Assembly (NCBI GenBank): GCA_026168455.1
Contig: CM047428.1
Coordinates: 86,384,594 to 86,448,593 of the forward strand
Direction of reading: 5' to 3'
Source: Theocolax elegans
Lineage: Eukaryota; Arthropoda; Insecta; Hymenoptera; Cerocephalidae
Length of the DNA stretch: 64,000 nt
This document shows, one piece after another, positions 13,313-26,869 of this stretch (position 1 is the first letter of the stretch; every line of letters begins with the position of its first letter). The position numbers and the translations under genes are program-made. A model generated the notes under the pieces. It ran no database searches. It was not told where the DNA came from and was given only the letters and a program-made list of their open reading frames with translations.

Positions 13313-15292
13313 GAAGGGGAGGAGGGCACCGTCCAGCCAGAGCAGACCCGCGGAATATTGCGCAAACTATTGTTACTCGTCCAGGGGTAGATCCTTCAGC
13401 CTGGAATTATTGTTGATTAAAGGCATTGTCGAGTGCTCTACCTTCCCTTCTATCCCGCTCTCCTCACCCATCTCATGAAATTGCATTTAGCGCGTTCGAG
13501 CGCACTTGTGCAACCCTCCTCCCAGGTTTCTTGTTGCCAGGGTTTTTCGACCGAGCATTCCTATGGTTTTGCTCGTTGTGTACCCGGGAATTCGCGAGAG
13601 ACTGAGAAAATTGGGTTTTCGATCCTGAGCTGCATCCACGGATACATTGTATACGTGTACCTCGACACCCAGATCCACCCACACACTCCTTTTTGAGGAG
13701 CCGTTTGCCTTTAGAAATTGCGCACGTAAATGAGTTGCAGGGCAGCCACGAGAGAAACATCGATTGGGCCCTCCGACGGAAGAAATTCTCAATTATGACC
13801 CTCGGTCGACCCTCGAAATTCAAACATATTCGACGTTGGTTACATCGCATCGGTTTATACTCCATTTATAACGAACAATAACTCGCGATTAGGGCACTCG
13901 TGGAAATAACTCGAGAGATTTTTATCGAGCGTGCTACCGATCAACTTCCTCCTAATTTTTAACTTTACGTTCAATAGGCCTCGTGGTATTTATCCAGCGA
14001 AACGTTATGTACCCCGAGTACCGTGCGCTAGTAGGTACAAGCTCTTAACCGCGTTAGATAAAAAGTACCAAAGAGACCACTCGAAACGTTCATTCGAATT
14101 CTCAGACGTACGAAATGTTAATCTTCGAGTTGGAAATAGCCATCCTGGATTCCCTCCGTGTCGATGAGTAATTCTCGAGCCTATACCCATGGGCGTTACC
14201 CTCGGAACAAGACCGAGTACTTCCAGATGCTACATTTTTCTCTAATTCTTTGATTCTTTAAAATAGATTTTTAACGCGGCTCTTCTTCTTGTTTCTCCGC
14301 GTATACAGTCAGGAAGATTTTCGCTAGCTCCATCAACATCTAAATTTATTGTATTCTCTTGAGTTTTTGAATACTCGAACAGATGATTTATTACGGAATT
14401 GTTGGGTTTTTCGTATCAAGGAGGTGTCGGACCTTAAGACTATAGTCTATTTTTTTGTCTCTGTTTTTAAAGCTTAACGTTTATCTAATAAGTGGTAAAA
14501 GTTAACTATAGTCATAAACCTATAAAGTCTATTTCCAAATTCAAAACAATAAATGGTCAAATTTTTTTTGGAACTTTTTTGTTTTGATCAAAACGCGCGC
14601 TGCACTAGATGATTCTTCTTAGAATATTCGTATTTTAGATTTATTTTATTTATTTTATTCTATACATTCACAAAGTATATTAATCAGTCAAGGAATTACA
14701 TTAATTGATCTTGGAGTAATTGACATACGTGTCTAATTGACAATCAAGTTAAAAAATAACTACTCACATAGTAATCATAACTTTTTTTTCAGTGCATTTA
14801 ATTTTTATTAAAAAAGAAAAGGTTTCTATAATATAACAGGAACCTACCCTAACCAATCCAAAAATTGTATTTATAATATTAAATTACAAATCAGAACAAA
14901 AGTTTCGACTATATATTTTGAAAAAAAAGACAATCTATCGTTATTAAAAAAAGCAATTTTCGTAATTTGTAAAATAAAGGTATACTCTTACTATCGACGT
15001 TACAAAAATGTCAAAACGAAAAATAAAAAAAAACCCGAGAATCGAGAAAGAAGTTATCGGTAAAGAAACGATCCACTTTCGTAAATGAAAGAATCGCGGC
15101 AAAATTATGACTCGAGAGAGGTCTCAAGAAGCGAGGATGCCATAATACGTATTAAGCATTACAAGACGGCCGAAAATTACGAGCTCACGAACTGTCAGTC
15201 TCGAAAATGGCCCTTCTCGGCCTTAAAAGCATTGGTCGCTCGGCGCCGTAATAAAGCTCGAGCTTTCGCGCAAAAGTGTTCCTCTACCTCTC

Positions 15293-15327
15293 TCTTTCTC
15301 TCTCTCTCTCGCTCTCTCTCTCTTTCT
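15293..15327. repeat. (CT)n microsatellite, imperfect
   Basis: CT repeats interrupted by TT and CG. Confidence 0.85.
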
Positions 15328-15602
15328 GTATCGCGCGTGCGGAACGACCGAGAGAACGCACGCACTTTATTTTTGGTCCGACCCGAACTATAAATCCCGC
15401 TAATGGGACGATTCTTTAGGCCTCGGAAGCACCACACATGGCCTTCCTCTTCCCACTCCTCTCTCATTTCTTTCTTCTTTTTTTTTAATTAATATGCGAA
15501 TAGTTGCTTTTATTGCTAGATTTTGCATCCAGCACCGACTCGGACTGTTATAGCGAGTACAGTGCATTGTGTAATTTTGTTTTATTAATGGCCACCTCTT
15601 TC

Positions 15603-15606
<4 letters not shown>

Positions 15607-15642
<36 letters not shown>
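15607..15642. repeat. (CT)18 microsatellite
   Basis: Eighteen CT units bounded by CACTCTC words on both sides. Confidence 0.95.
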
Positions 15643-15648
<6 letters not shown>

Positions 15649-17187
15649 TTGTAGTGAAATGTATGTCTTACCCCTCGGGAAACACATGGAATGAGAGTGT
15701 AACGGTGAAATATTTTTTGCGTTATGCGCGTTGCCCTTGTTCCTTTTACCTTTTTTTAGTTATTCGTTGCTTTCGTTTTTTTAGTTCTTTTCATTCGTTT
15801 GTAAACGATACGCTTTCAATTATGAAAGATAAAACGAGAAGTATAGGGATCTTGAAATAAAACGATTGCTCTGTATTTTTGTACTATAATGCGATTTGAA
15901 TCGATGACTTAAAATTATACATTCAAAAGTGAAATGTGGGGATATATATCGTGACGTAAATACCGATGATCCATTAAACTCTTTTAATTTTACTCGTCTC
16001 ACGCGTAACAAGGATTAAAGAACATATGTAAGTTTTACGAAGCACGTGTTGCCAATTATGACGTCGTCAAGTGGTTATTTTTAATTCGCACTCGGAACTC
16101 TGTTTTCTTTTTTCAAGTACGACGATATCGTTTGATTTTCAGTTCGCGCTTTCGATTAATGGTTGTATTACATAACCAAATACCGCGTTGAAAACAATAA
16201 AGTAAAGATGTAAAATATTAGAAATATCAATTAGAAATATCAATATTCATAGCACGTGGAAAAATATATTATAGGAAAAACAAATTTTCATTATTGAAAA
16301 AAAAATAATCTCTATGATAAAATAAGAATTTTAAGGTTAGGGTAAATTATTGATTGTGCATAAATATTTCGTTTCAGTCTTGATTAATCGAAAAATCAAT
16401 AAACGCGCCTAATGTCTTGAATAAATAGAATTTTTTAATTAATGAATTCCCTTAATTTATAAAATAACCTTAAATACTATCGAAATTCTGGGTTCTCCGT
16501 CTCTTCAATTCCAATTTATCAGTTTTTATAGGTTGTATAATTGGAAATGTAAAAAAGTGCAAGATCCGCGTGTTTAAACAAAAACGAATGATATTAGAGT
16601 ATGAATAGTATTCGGTCGGCTGCATATGCCAATAGATAATAAGCATTTACAGTATTTTAGAAAATTGATGTTGGATAAGGAAAAAAATGTCGATAAAGTG
16701 TAGATAAGAGTTAGAATCTGGAGTAGGTGGAACGATTGCCAAGTTGTAGAAGGGGTTGGAGCATCAAGGTAGAGGAAGGAGGCACTCAAATTCGCGTACG
16801 CATCATCATCAACGCCGATACCCAAGCGTAAAACGTAACCCTCTTTAGGGTATAGGTTGCGTTGCGCTGGTGCTGCTGCTACTCCTGCTACTCCTGCGAG
16901 CCATCCACATTTACACAATGCCGTAGGAAGCTCCGTATATACACGTGCACTCCACGAATTTTCGGGGGGCTCGCATACGCGATCCAGGACGACCTCGTTC
17001 CTATGGCTCGCGAACTATGCGTGAGGGGTAGCGAGCGAGGGAGAGAGAGGGGAGAGAGAGAGAGAGAGAAAGCTCAAGGATGGGCAAGGTGGTGGCGATG
17101 CGAGGCGAGGTCGGCTTATGAAGCCGCAGGGCCCTCGCGTTATGCCTCTCCTCCACGGTATGCTATAATCGCCACAGGGAGTGAGCG

Positions 17188-17217
17188 AGAGGTACATAGA
17201 GGTAGATAGAGGTAGAT

Positions 17218-17249
<32 letters not shown>

Positions 17250-17250
17250 T
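17188..17250. repeat. 12-bp minisatellite followed by (GA)n
   Basis: Three copies of GAGGTAGATAGA-type units run directly into about twelve GA units (17226-17249). Another GA-rich stretch lies at 17035-17070. Confidence 0.88.
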
Positions 17251-18601
17251 AGGAACCAGACGCGCCTTGGTATACGGCACCCCTAACGACGTCGTTACCG
17301 TGAGCGCCACCCCTTCCCGCGATATGACAATCTCGCGACACTCGGGTACACTAAAATAATCCCACTGTCTTGTCCTATCAAAATCGACTGTGGACCAATC
17401 ATTTTCCTTTTTTACTCCTCCAGTACCGGTTTTCTTTTATCGCTCTCTGTCGATACTGCTTTCCCCTACAACTTGATTTGATAAGCATCGCACCCAAATA
17501 ATTTTCATGCACTGCACATTTCTATAATCGATCTTCTGCATAATGTTTCTTAGAAATACATATCTACTGTCATTTGTTAGTTTATTATTGTTCAACAATT
17601 TCGTTTCAGAATAAGTTTCTTTACATTTATATCCTCTATTTCTATAATATTGTATATCATTGAACTACGTTCCAACACAAAAATGTTGATGCATTAAAAA
17701 ATGGCTGAAATCTATGACTCTAGGGTTGATAGGGAATGAAGAATCAAATTTCCTTCCAATGCCACTATTTAATACATCGACATTTTTGTGTATGACATTT
17801 AGCTCAATGATAGACAATATTCAAATGAAAGACAATGTCGTTTTGATTATCCAATACTTTACCATATTTATGTAATTGCAACAGATTTTGTTTCGATTGA
17901 CTTTACAGGTAACAATGTGTATAGTACATCTCGTTAATTTATAATAATATATAAGTTACACAATTATTGCAAATTACTAAAATCAACGAAAAGTCTTTCC
18001 TTTAACTTTTATTTTTGATATTACCTTCCATTGAAAATGGTTACAAATATGTTACCCAATATTTATCAATATTTATGATTTATTACGATGATTCCATGGA
18101 AATGGCGATAAAATTTTTTTCAAAATCCTGAAATCGATAAGACTTAATCGAATCTAACCTTCAACATTTTTTAATGCATGTGTATTACACGCAGCAGTCG
18201 TGTTTCGTTAGTTTAACAACATCCTATCATTCCATTTTTTTCCTTTTATAAAAGATGAACTCGTTGATTTCGAGTCGAATCAAATGTAACTTGAATCGTG
18301 GATAAGAAAAAGCATGAGATAACGTCTGAAAGAGACTGGCGCGTCCTTCCCAAAAATTAAAGTAATAGATTACTTAGCAAAAAATCCTTATGTACAAACA
18401 ACGTTACAGTAGTAGTAAAATATATACCCATAATGTAAAGAGAAATGGGCAAACGATTGTTATGGTGACTCAGAATTCATAGTCAAAGAATCTAGTTTCC
18501 GAGATAGATCGAGAAACCGATCAAAAATGTAATGTGTGCCGCACCGACACGCAGTCGTCCACGAACAGTCATATGTATACGCGTGACAACGAAAATCGAT
18601 G

Positions 18602-18611
<10 letters not shown>

Positions 18612-18640
<29 letters not shown>
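18612..18640. repeat. (GA)n microsatellite
   Basis: About fourteen GA units. Confidence 0.93.
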
Positions 18641-18646
<6 letters not shown>

Positions 18647-19320
18647 GATTCATCCCTCTGTAAGAGGGGCAAGAAATCGGTTCGCATTAAGAGCGTCGCG
18701 TAATTTTCGTCGTGTTTTTCCGGAACGAATAGACGGTTTATATGTGTGTATACACAAAAGAAAGAAGAAGGGGAATAAGAAGAATATAAGAATGTATATG
18801 TAGGTCAAAAGATGTGTGGGATCGGGTTCGCAGCGCCAGAAGAAAGAGAGGGAGAGAGATGGAGAGATCGGGACACAGCGATGTAGTGCATAATTTAGAC
18901 GGAAAATACGCAGTTCTCGGGGGCTTTTCGCAGGGGTCGTCATGGTAACTGCTGATTGCCACGGACGAAGAAGCGAACCAAGGCCTACCCTTGCAATACG
19001 TTGCCCGAGCACCCTACCCACCAACATTCTCTTATCTTTGGAGGAACCTTCCCTTTTGCTTCTTCTTATATTTCCAACCATACGACCGATGAGACACGAG
19101 CCGGAGCTTCTACTACTGCTATTCCCCCCGCTGCCTTACTGCTCCTCATTTTCTATTATACACGTGCAGCTCTCGCCGCCATACATCATACTGTATACCT
19201 ACTTTTCGTTTGGTCCGTTGAAACTTATTTCTATTAGCCCTGTGATTTAATGGTCACAGTAATTATCATTTATCAAACCTTTTTCTCTTCGTATTCGTAT
19301 TGTTTCATCCTCTTCTTCAT

Positions 19321-19347
19321 TTCTTTCTTTCTTTCTTTCTTTCTTTC
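19321..19347. repeat. (TTTC)n microsatellite
   Basis: Six to seven TTTC units. Confidence 0.92.
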
Positions 19348-20329
19348 CCGGGAGGGTTGAGTAATTTTCGGTTGTTACGGATCGTATACAGACCACGAAT
19401 TTTACTTATTTCCTTCTTTGTTCGTGTGATTCGAACGATAACATCGCTTAGATTGGGCGTTACGAATACGGTCGTAACAACCTTTATTTACGATGCATCC
19501 ATCATTTTTTTCAAAATTCTTTATTAGCAATTTTTAACTAATTTATAATATATATTATCTTTGGTTTGTTAAATATTTACTCAACTTACGATTCGTAAGG
19601 TTAAAGAACTACCGTTAGTGACTTATTACGAAAATCTTCATTTTATAAATTCAAAATTGTGATAATAACAGTTGGCGAAAAATTTTTGTTGTTGTGTAAT
19701 AAATATGAAAGATTTTGTTAATTATTTTCAATGAAAACATTGAAAAAAATAAAAATTTTATAATAAAAATTTTTAAAAAATAGCTGATCGATTTATAAAA
19801 CGCGTTTGACTTATAACGAACTAATAAAACAGATATTAATATTATCGTTGCCTATACTTATTTATATACAAAGAACATTTTTTAACAAAAATGACTATAA
19901 TATCTAGCAGAGGTGACGTATCGATTAATTTAACTTAAAAAACTCATTTTCCCACTTTTCCCCAACTATCCCTGTAATTTTTATTAGAAACTAACGGACA
20001 CCTACTACGCTCAATTCTAACGCGGCATCTTCCTTCGCGCACATAAGTAAAGTAAAAATAAAATAAAGAATTGGCTGCGAAACTGAAATTCGGTACGTAA
20101 ACTAAAAACTCTCTTCCTTCAGAGATTCCAGTTTGCTTTACCGCGGACTGTTATACATGCCGAGACTGGTACAAACAAAAAAGAAAATTGACGTGTGCAT
20201 TAAAAAAGAAAAAATAAAACCATATAAGCTAAAGTATATTTTTGAGTTGCAGCGCGTACATCTTAATTCTCGGTTACGTCAATGAAACAGCCAAAACCAA
20301 TTGCTATCCGCGAGAAAAACTGCGAAAGC

Positions 20330-20367
<38 letters not shown>
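20330..20367. repeat. (GA)n microsatellite
   Basis: GA repeats with one AAAG interruption. Confidence 0.92.
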
Positions 20368-21779
20368 AATAGTAGGTGGGAAAAAGAACGAGCTTAAAAA
20401 AAGTAGCAGCGAAGCTCGCCTAATCAGTGTAGGCTGCCGGAGCGAGGAAATTCACGGCCTAATTCGAAAAAACACTCGACTCCTTTCAAGCCTTTTGATC
20501 GTGGTTTACGGCATGTCTCTCTCTCTCTCTCTTCCTCGTCTGCACCACACACGTGTGCCGGCTTTTTCACTGGTGCTCGCTCTCTTTTCCTTTTTTGCGA
20601 GTCTTATTACTCGCTTTTTTCAATCCAAAGTATACTCGTTATTTCGCACGAGGAAGGAGAAAAAAAAACGGCGAGTTGGCACGGAAGCTAACGGATGAGG
20701 GATAAAGCTGGAAAGAACTGCTTCAAGATGGAGGCAGAAAAGTGCTGGATAACGTGAAAATAAATGTACACATATGTTTCAGAAAAATGTACTAAAATAT
20801 CAAATGATATTATAATGGAGTGCGCGATTATTTATTTATAATAAATATTTAAGATAATTTTATATTTACTTCTACGTTGAATTAGATTGATATAATAAAT
20901 TAATTTTCATAGTATTACAGATAAAACATCGAAAACAAAAAATGTTCGTAACATTACGGAAAATAAGTAAAATTAATAACTTTATCGTAAACATTTCCTC
21001 TCGGTCGTAACTAACATTGGTCCATAAATAAGTAATATCATTACGCAACAGAATATTACAATTATCGCCAATCGTTAAAAATAAAAATAAGTTTATTACA
21101 TACCCTCCAGGAAGTGAGAGAGTAAGAGAAAAAAAATAAAGGGTTATGTTATTTACGATAAGCGATCCCAGTGAGTTTCAATTACGGTAATAAGCATAAT
21201 GAAGTTAAGTTGCTTTTTATATAATACGCCTTATGCTAATGACAGTTATCGAATACAACCGGTGGTTAGGGTTATGTAGGAGTTGTTAAAAAAAGAAGGT
21301 GGAAGACCGAGGAAACCCGAGTACCTCGAGAGAACCGACATGCCAATATCATTCATTTTTTAAGAAATAATAGCTTACTCTCGTTGCGTTTAATGCTCGG
21401 CTCGCGATACGAATTCTCATGGTTAAGAAACCAAAAAGGGAAAAAGGGAGAGTAAGTTTACTGATTACAATGTTCAATTCTATAAAGTAATAAATCAAAC
21501 CAATCAAAAGTGCAATATGGTAGGAGATAAAAAAGATTCCTATAATGCCAAAGTAACTACGTTCGTTTGAATTTCCAGTATCATTGTCCGAAAAAAAAGA
21601 GCACGCCATATTTCTTTTCGAGAAAATGCTACATTTTCAAACTCGGCAAGAATAAATCTGCGTAGAGATTTATGGATTATTAACGGCAAAAAGATCAAGA
21701 GCAAAAATGGCAACGGTGGATGTGGGTCGAGTTGAACGCGCACACATTTTAATTATACACCCGAACGTAAACAATCGGT

Positions 21780-22050
21780 AATGAACCCTCGACAATTTGC
21801 TAATTGAGCTTTTGCATATTTTATTCTCTCGTGTTTGTGTAAGCTGCACACGCGCACGGTATTAGAATCGAATGGAATTATTAATTTGATTTACAACCTT
21901 CCGCGAATAATAGAAAATAGTAAAATTCTCCTGCGTAGTCAATTAATATAATTTGCGTCAACTTTTGGATAAGCGTCAATTAATTCTCAGCCGGGGCGCT
22001 GTTGTCGGGTAACTCGATTATTAATTCAAACGTAAATCTTTTAAAATTAA
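21780..22050. promoter_or_regulatory. Possible regulatory sequence, homeodomain/POU words
   Basis: Clustered words: CAATTTGCTAATTGAG, TTTTGCATATTT (POU-like), GTCAATTAATATAATTTGCG and GTCAATTAATTCTC, the last two sharing GTCAATTAAT 46 bp apart. Free of simple repeats until the GA tract at 22077. The density exceeds that of nearby AT-rich DNA by eye, but a test is needed. Confidence 0.25.
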
Positions 22051-22076
22051 ACTGACACTGAGTGAGTTTGCATAAA

Positions 22077-22080
22077 GAGA

Positions 22081-22130
<50 letters not shown>
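22077..22130. repeat. (GA)n microsatellite, long
   Basis: About 27 GA units with one GG interruption near the left end. It abuts a homeodomain-word-rich stretch on its left. Confidence 0.95.
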
Positions 22131-22132
<2 letters not shown>

Positions 22133-23524
22133 TGGTAATAATAATAACGACAACAATTTATAATGATAACATGCTAATTATTATTTTAGCGTTTCGATGG
22201 ATTTAGATTGCCATCCCTCTCTTCCGAGATACGACAGAACTACTTTCCGCAAAGTTTGAAATTTCAAACTCCGTAGAATGTAACTCTTCTGCTACTCCTG
22301 CTGGTGCTACTGGTGCTGCTTCTGGTACTGCTGCCTCCTCTCGCGAAGGAGGATTTACTTCAAATTCAACTTGAAACTTTCTCCTCCCTTCCCCTTTCCT
22401 TCGGTTTCCTTTCCTTCATTCCAAGGGGAATGGGCTACGGAACGGGGGAGGAGGCAAATGTAACTTGTAGATTCGTGATGCGAATGGTAATTCGAGACAT
22501 CGAAATGTCAAAATAATAATTACAGTGCGGCTACGAACTCAATACCTTTAACAACCATAATAAAACTCATACTTTTTTAGTTACCCGTGAATTTTTTCTT
22601 TTATTATACATATTTTTTGTTTTCGATCAGCAGAATGTACTTTTTATACGCACGAGAAACATTTATCTAAAAAATATTTAAATGGTTTGAATTGAATTAG
22701 TAGTACCAGGGGGTTTGAAAATTGTGAAACACCAACCGTCTGGGAAAAATAACTATTCCGCATGGTCAAAATATTTCAGACTGTTTATCAATTTTCATAT
22801 AAAATTATAGATAACAATTAAACTTATTATTTATTATATAGTATTTATTAAGTATATGTTTATTATTTTTTATGCCTAAGAGTACTTATTTTGCGATTTG
22901 AAATATAAATTATTATATGAGTGAAAGGCGCTCAATCCTTTAATTATTCGTTCCATTTGATCATTCATTTTTATCCATTTACTTTGCAACACAATAATTA
23001 AACTTGCTTTCAACAAGACAATTTTGCTAACTTGCACAGAATTTTCAGGATACCGCTTTAGACTAATAATTATAAAAAAAGTCTTGTTTTTTTAATTATT
23101 ATTAAAGATTGTTTGCTCTTGCGAGAAAAACATGAATTTTTGAATTTTTTAGATGATTTGAGTATTCCTTACGATGTTTCCGTTGTCAAAACAATTTTTA
23201 GTCCGTTTCGATTACTGTAATTTGAATTCGATACTATGAATTGAAGACTTTGGTTGAACATTTTATAGGGTATTAAAAATTTCATCAATATTTGGCAATG
23301 TCGAACGACCTCAAATTACGGGATTACACGAATAAATGGATTTTTATGCATTGTTAAATATACCTATATTAATAAAAAATTTAGATTCTATCGATCAAAC
23401 GTACGAAATAACTTTTGCCGACAAAGATCCCTGGAATTTGAAAGTAATCTGAAAGTGAAAGGCAATTGGACAAAATTTCTGATTTAAACAATTCGGATAA
23501 ACAACAAGTTAAACTTGCGCTTGG

Positions 23525-23546
23525 AAATAATAATAATAATAATAAT
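23525..23546. repeat. (AAT)n microsatellite
   Basis: About seven AAT units. Confidence 0.92.
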
Positions 23547-24008
23547 CTATGGAAGACTTGACAGTTTGGTAATCTTGGAATATCTAAAATAACCGTGGTC
23601 GAGGTAGAGGGTTGGTGGTAGGATCCTCTAAGAAACTCTTTACGAATTCACTGATCCTATGTGGCATGGCACGGACCTCCTGAAATACGTTGAAAGAGGG
23701 AGGAGGGTGGGTAGCATGCACGCGAGATATCTCGTATCCGCGACTCGGAAATGCGCCGTTTGGCAGATCAAAGGATACCGCAAACGTGGCACACCGTTTC
23801 TATACGTGCCTCTTCCCCTCTCTAAGCTATATAGAACCCCCTTTCCTCGCGAATCTACCTTTATAGCCGCTCAGCGATGTTAATCGGATGCGCGAGCGAG
23901 AAGAGACCACTTTTTACGGGCAATCGAGAAAATGCCTCCTCTAGCCGCTACCTCGAGCTATACCTCTCGCACATATCAATGTTTGCGCTTTCTTCGTGCG
24001 TTCCCTTC

Positions 24009-24087
24009 TATATCTATATATATCTATATATATACATATTTTTTACTTTCGTTTTACCGATCTCTCTCTCTCTCTCTCTCTCTCTCA
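24009..24087. repeat. TATATC/TA tract plus (TC)13
   Basis: An AT-rich TATATC/TATA stretch (24009-24040) is followed by thirteen TC units (24061-24086). Confidence 0.9.
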
Positions 24088-24932
24088 GTCATTTGATTCC
24101 GTAAATTGTTGTTGCCGCTGCATTTCCGATTTCTCTATTCAAAGAAGCGATACGCTAATAACCGACGTTGTTATTATTCGTCGAGACAGATATTTTTATA
24201 GCGTCCGGGATTTACCGAGAGTGCGCTCGGTGTGTATAGTCCCGAACACATACACACCCGATTGTTTCCGCGTTCGTTAGAGAAACACGACTATACGATA
24301 TAAACGCGCTCGCATCGTATCGATATGTTTTGGAGAACCACGAGGATAATTGAATTGCTTTCCGTATTCACGAGGAAAGAGTTCCTTCTGTTGGTCAAAC
24401 TCTTCGATCAACGATTCGTACCCCCCGGAATTTCAGTTGCGGTCTTGCCAACGTGCTAGGCCCTTCTACTTTTTCTGCGATATTATAAATATAAATAACG
24501 ATTGGTCCATTGGTCCACTAGGTAATTCCCAGTCGTTCCGTATAGTTACCAATTCAAGAGAGAGCTGCGACGTAAATTTAACGCTCGGTTGGTATATAAA
24601 AATGGATTCGGTAATGAGGAGCGCGTAAACTCGTTGAAATACGATGTCGGAATATTGTAAGCCTGGTAACGAGCTATGAATTATTCGACGAGGCCTGAGT
24701 TTCGTCTGCATTTTTCAAGAGCAATACAGTTAGGATTTAATAAGCGCGAGCGGGCGAGCCGGCGACCGAGCGAGGAAAAGGAAGAAAGAAGGAGGAATAG
24801 AACGCGGGGTCCATGCGTAAATTCTCGAGTTGACGAGGCCGCCGGGGGCATCGGAAAAAGGGATGCGCTAAACTCTCTTCACGTAAATAGAGGAGGCCTA
24901 TATACTCCCCACCTTATATTTTCCTTGTTCAC

Positions 24933-24964
24933 TCGCCGACTCGCCGACTCGCCGACTCGCCGAC
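24933..24964 (+). repeat. 8-bp minisatellite TCGCCGAC
   Basis: Four perfect copies of TCGCCGAC, followed by TCGAGGAC as a degraded fifth. Confidence 0.93.
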
Positions 24965-26154
24965 TCGAGGACTTTCAAACTTTCTTTTTCGGGCTCGTTA
25001 ATTATTTAGGTAAATCCCTCCCTACTTATATACACCTACCTGCCCATCGTTCTCGCCTCCTTCATTATTTACCCGGGAAAATCATCGGTATATATACTGG
25101 CCGTGGCATTGTACACGGTGCCCGCACCTTCGCTCCCTCTTACCACCCCTCCCCCCTTCCCGCTTATTTTAAAATCCCATCAAAGAATTTCACCGAGTGC
25201 GAAGTGTGTTCGAAATTATTCACGAGATTGGCATGAAAACACAAAAGAGAGAGAGAAGAAAGAGAGAGAGAGAGACTGCGAATTATCGTTCCCGTGGCGC
25301 GTCTTAATGTTTCGTTAATGAATTCGTAAGCAAATGTTTGATTTAATTTTTCTCTCTCTCGCAACTCGATAATTAATGAGCAAAGACGTTTTCCGTCGTC
25401 CTGTGCTCGATCTATCATTTATTCAGTTCGGAATTCGATTTCGATGATATTATTGTAAATCGTCAAGATTATTTGGTACGAAGACCACCGGAATATTTAC
25501 CTCGTTGCTCTTGGGCGCGGGTGGCTATCGTGGTAAGGGCCCATTTCAAAAGCGGCGGGACGTTTTAGAGAGATAGCGACGATGACGTTGACGGAACTTT
25601 TACCATCAAATTAAAAAAGTTTAATTAACGGCTTTTTTTTATCCCGTCGACGAGTATATTTTTCCTCCCGCGACTCTCTACATCTCGTTCCGTACGAGGT
25701 TACTCCGTTTGGTTGCGATTCGCGCGCATCTGCTTTTCAAGGAATATTTAAAATTCGAAGACTCGCGATCTCGCCACCTTTGCCGAAATTTAATCCGTCG
25801 TTAAGTACAGAAAGTTCCAAGTGTCAACAGATGAATGCATGCATATATACGCGTAAGTGCAGAAAGTGTCATCGATCACGTTAAATGAATACTTGATCGT
25901 TATTGATTCTCACCTGAGGGAGAGCATCCGCCGAGTCGGAGGTCAAAAACAGTGTAATCCTTTATCCGATCTACCGAGTGCACCCGAGTTCACCGACTCT
26001 CCCCGACGAAACTATAATAAATATAAATTATGCAACGCGGCGGATGTTCACGCAAATATAAACATCGTTCCGATGCACAGGAAGGGAAAAGGGGGGTGGG
26101 GGCCGCGGGGCACGGAGGTACTGATACAATTTCACGTGAAAGAGAAAGATGGAT

Positions 26155-26245
26155 GAAGAGGAAGAGGAAGAGGGGGCGAGGGGAGGAAGGGAGAGAGAGA
26201 GAGAGAGAGAGAGGGAGATGAAGAGGCAGAGGAAGAGGAGAGGCA
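26155..26245. repeat. Purine tract with (GA)12
   Basis: GAAGAGGAAGAGG-type repeats flank a perfect GA core (26191-26214). Nearly pure purine on plus for about 80 bp, so it could form intramolecular triplex. Confidence 0.85.
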
Positions 26246-26511
26246 TCTCCAGAGATCTCCGGTCTGAAGGGAATGGAGTTTCTGGTCGAGCGGATCGCGA
26301 GCGGACCGGAGATCGCTCGCGCGCGTTCAATGTACCCTGAATTCGAGGAGAGGGTGGCTCGAGGAAATACCAAGCCTAATGCCCTCTCTCTATCTCTATA
26401 CTCCTCGCGGAAATCCATCGACGTTCCTTCTTGCGTTACGTCAAGAAGCTTCGACCTTGAGACCGAGTAAAACCTCATTCCGATCTTATGCATTTCTACT
26501 ATTGAACCTCC

Positions 26512-26548
26512 GCCCCCCCCCTCTCTCTCTCTCTCTCTCCCTCTCTCC
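26512..26548. repeat. Poly-C plus (CT)n
   Basis: Nine C's run directly into CT repeats with CCC interruptions. Confidence 0.88.
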
Positions 26549-26837
26549 GTCTCTCTACTACCAATTTTTCTTACGTATGGACGTACATATAGGTACGTGC
26601 ACCACCCCGCGCGTTTACCTACGTTCCGATGCATATTCCCCTTTTTTCGTATGCATCGAAGATTTTTATGTCGAAAGGTTTCGAGCGCCCGTGCATACGA
26701 ATTGGATGCACATTTTATCTATACTAGCAGATGATTCGTATCGACGTTTTTATAAGGGCTACGCGAGAGACTCTTACTCATAAATTTTTCAAGGCTACAC
26801 ATTTTTAACGCGTTTCTCCACCCCCCTCCTCCCTTTA

Positions 26838-26869
26838 TTTCTTTCTTTCTCTCTCTCTCTCTCTCTCTC
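26838..26869. repeat. (TTTC)n to (TC)n compound microsatellite
   Basis: Short TTTC repeats pass into about ten TC units. Confidence 0.9.

Larger units (their letters stand above)
13313..24700. other. Non-coding with scattered microsatellites
   Basis: AT-rich blocks at 14230-15060, 15860-16570, 17500-18450, 19540-20270, 20760-21100 and 22560-23560 contain no element I can define. An imperfect inverted pair sharing TGCATTAAAAAATG (17692-17705, and inverted near 18166-18179) may bracket an old MITE but lacks convincing ends. Confidence 0.55.

Noticed and set aside
17890..17914. Third ratchet point (TTTACAG|GTAACA)
   Set aside because: The pyrimidine tract is broken by purines and the donor lacks the G at +5; too weak to list beside the two better sites.
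17692..18180. MITE bounded by TGCATTAAAAAATG inverted words
   Set aside because: Only 14 bp match, the flanks show no target duplication, and the sequence is AT-rich; chance is likely.
23548..23570. miR-7-like TGGAAGACT
   Set aside because: Only the first nine bases match; the rest and the required hairpin partner are absent.
24676..25236. 186-codon plus-strand open frame
   Set aside because: Arg/Pro/His-rich, crosses the TCGCCGAC minisatellite, no motif or family recognised; a chance opening in GC-richer DNA.
25990..26634. 214-codon minus-strand open frame
   Set aside because: Most of it is Ser/Leu/Pro or Arg/Glu runs from CT/GA tracts, with competing frames on both strands and no domain.
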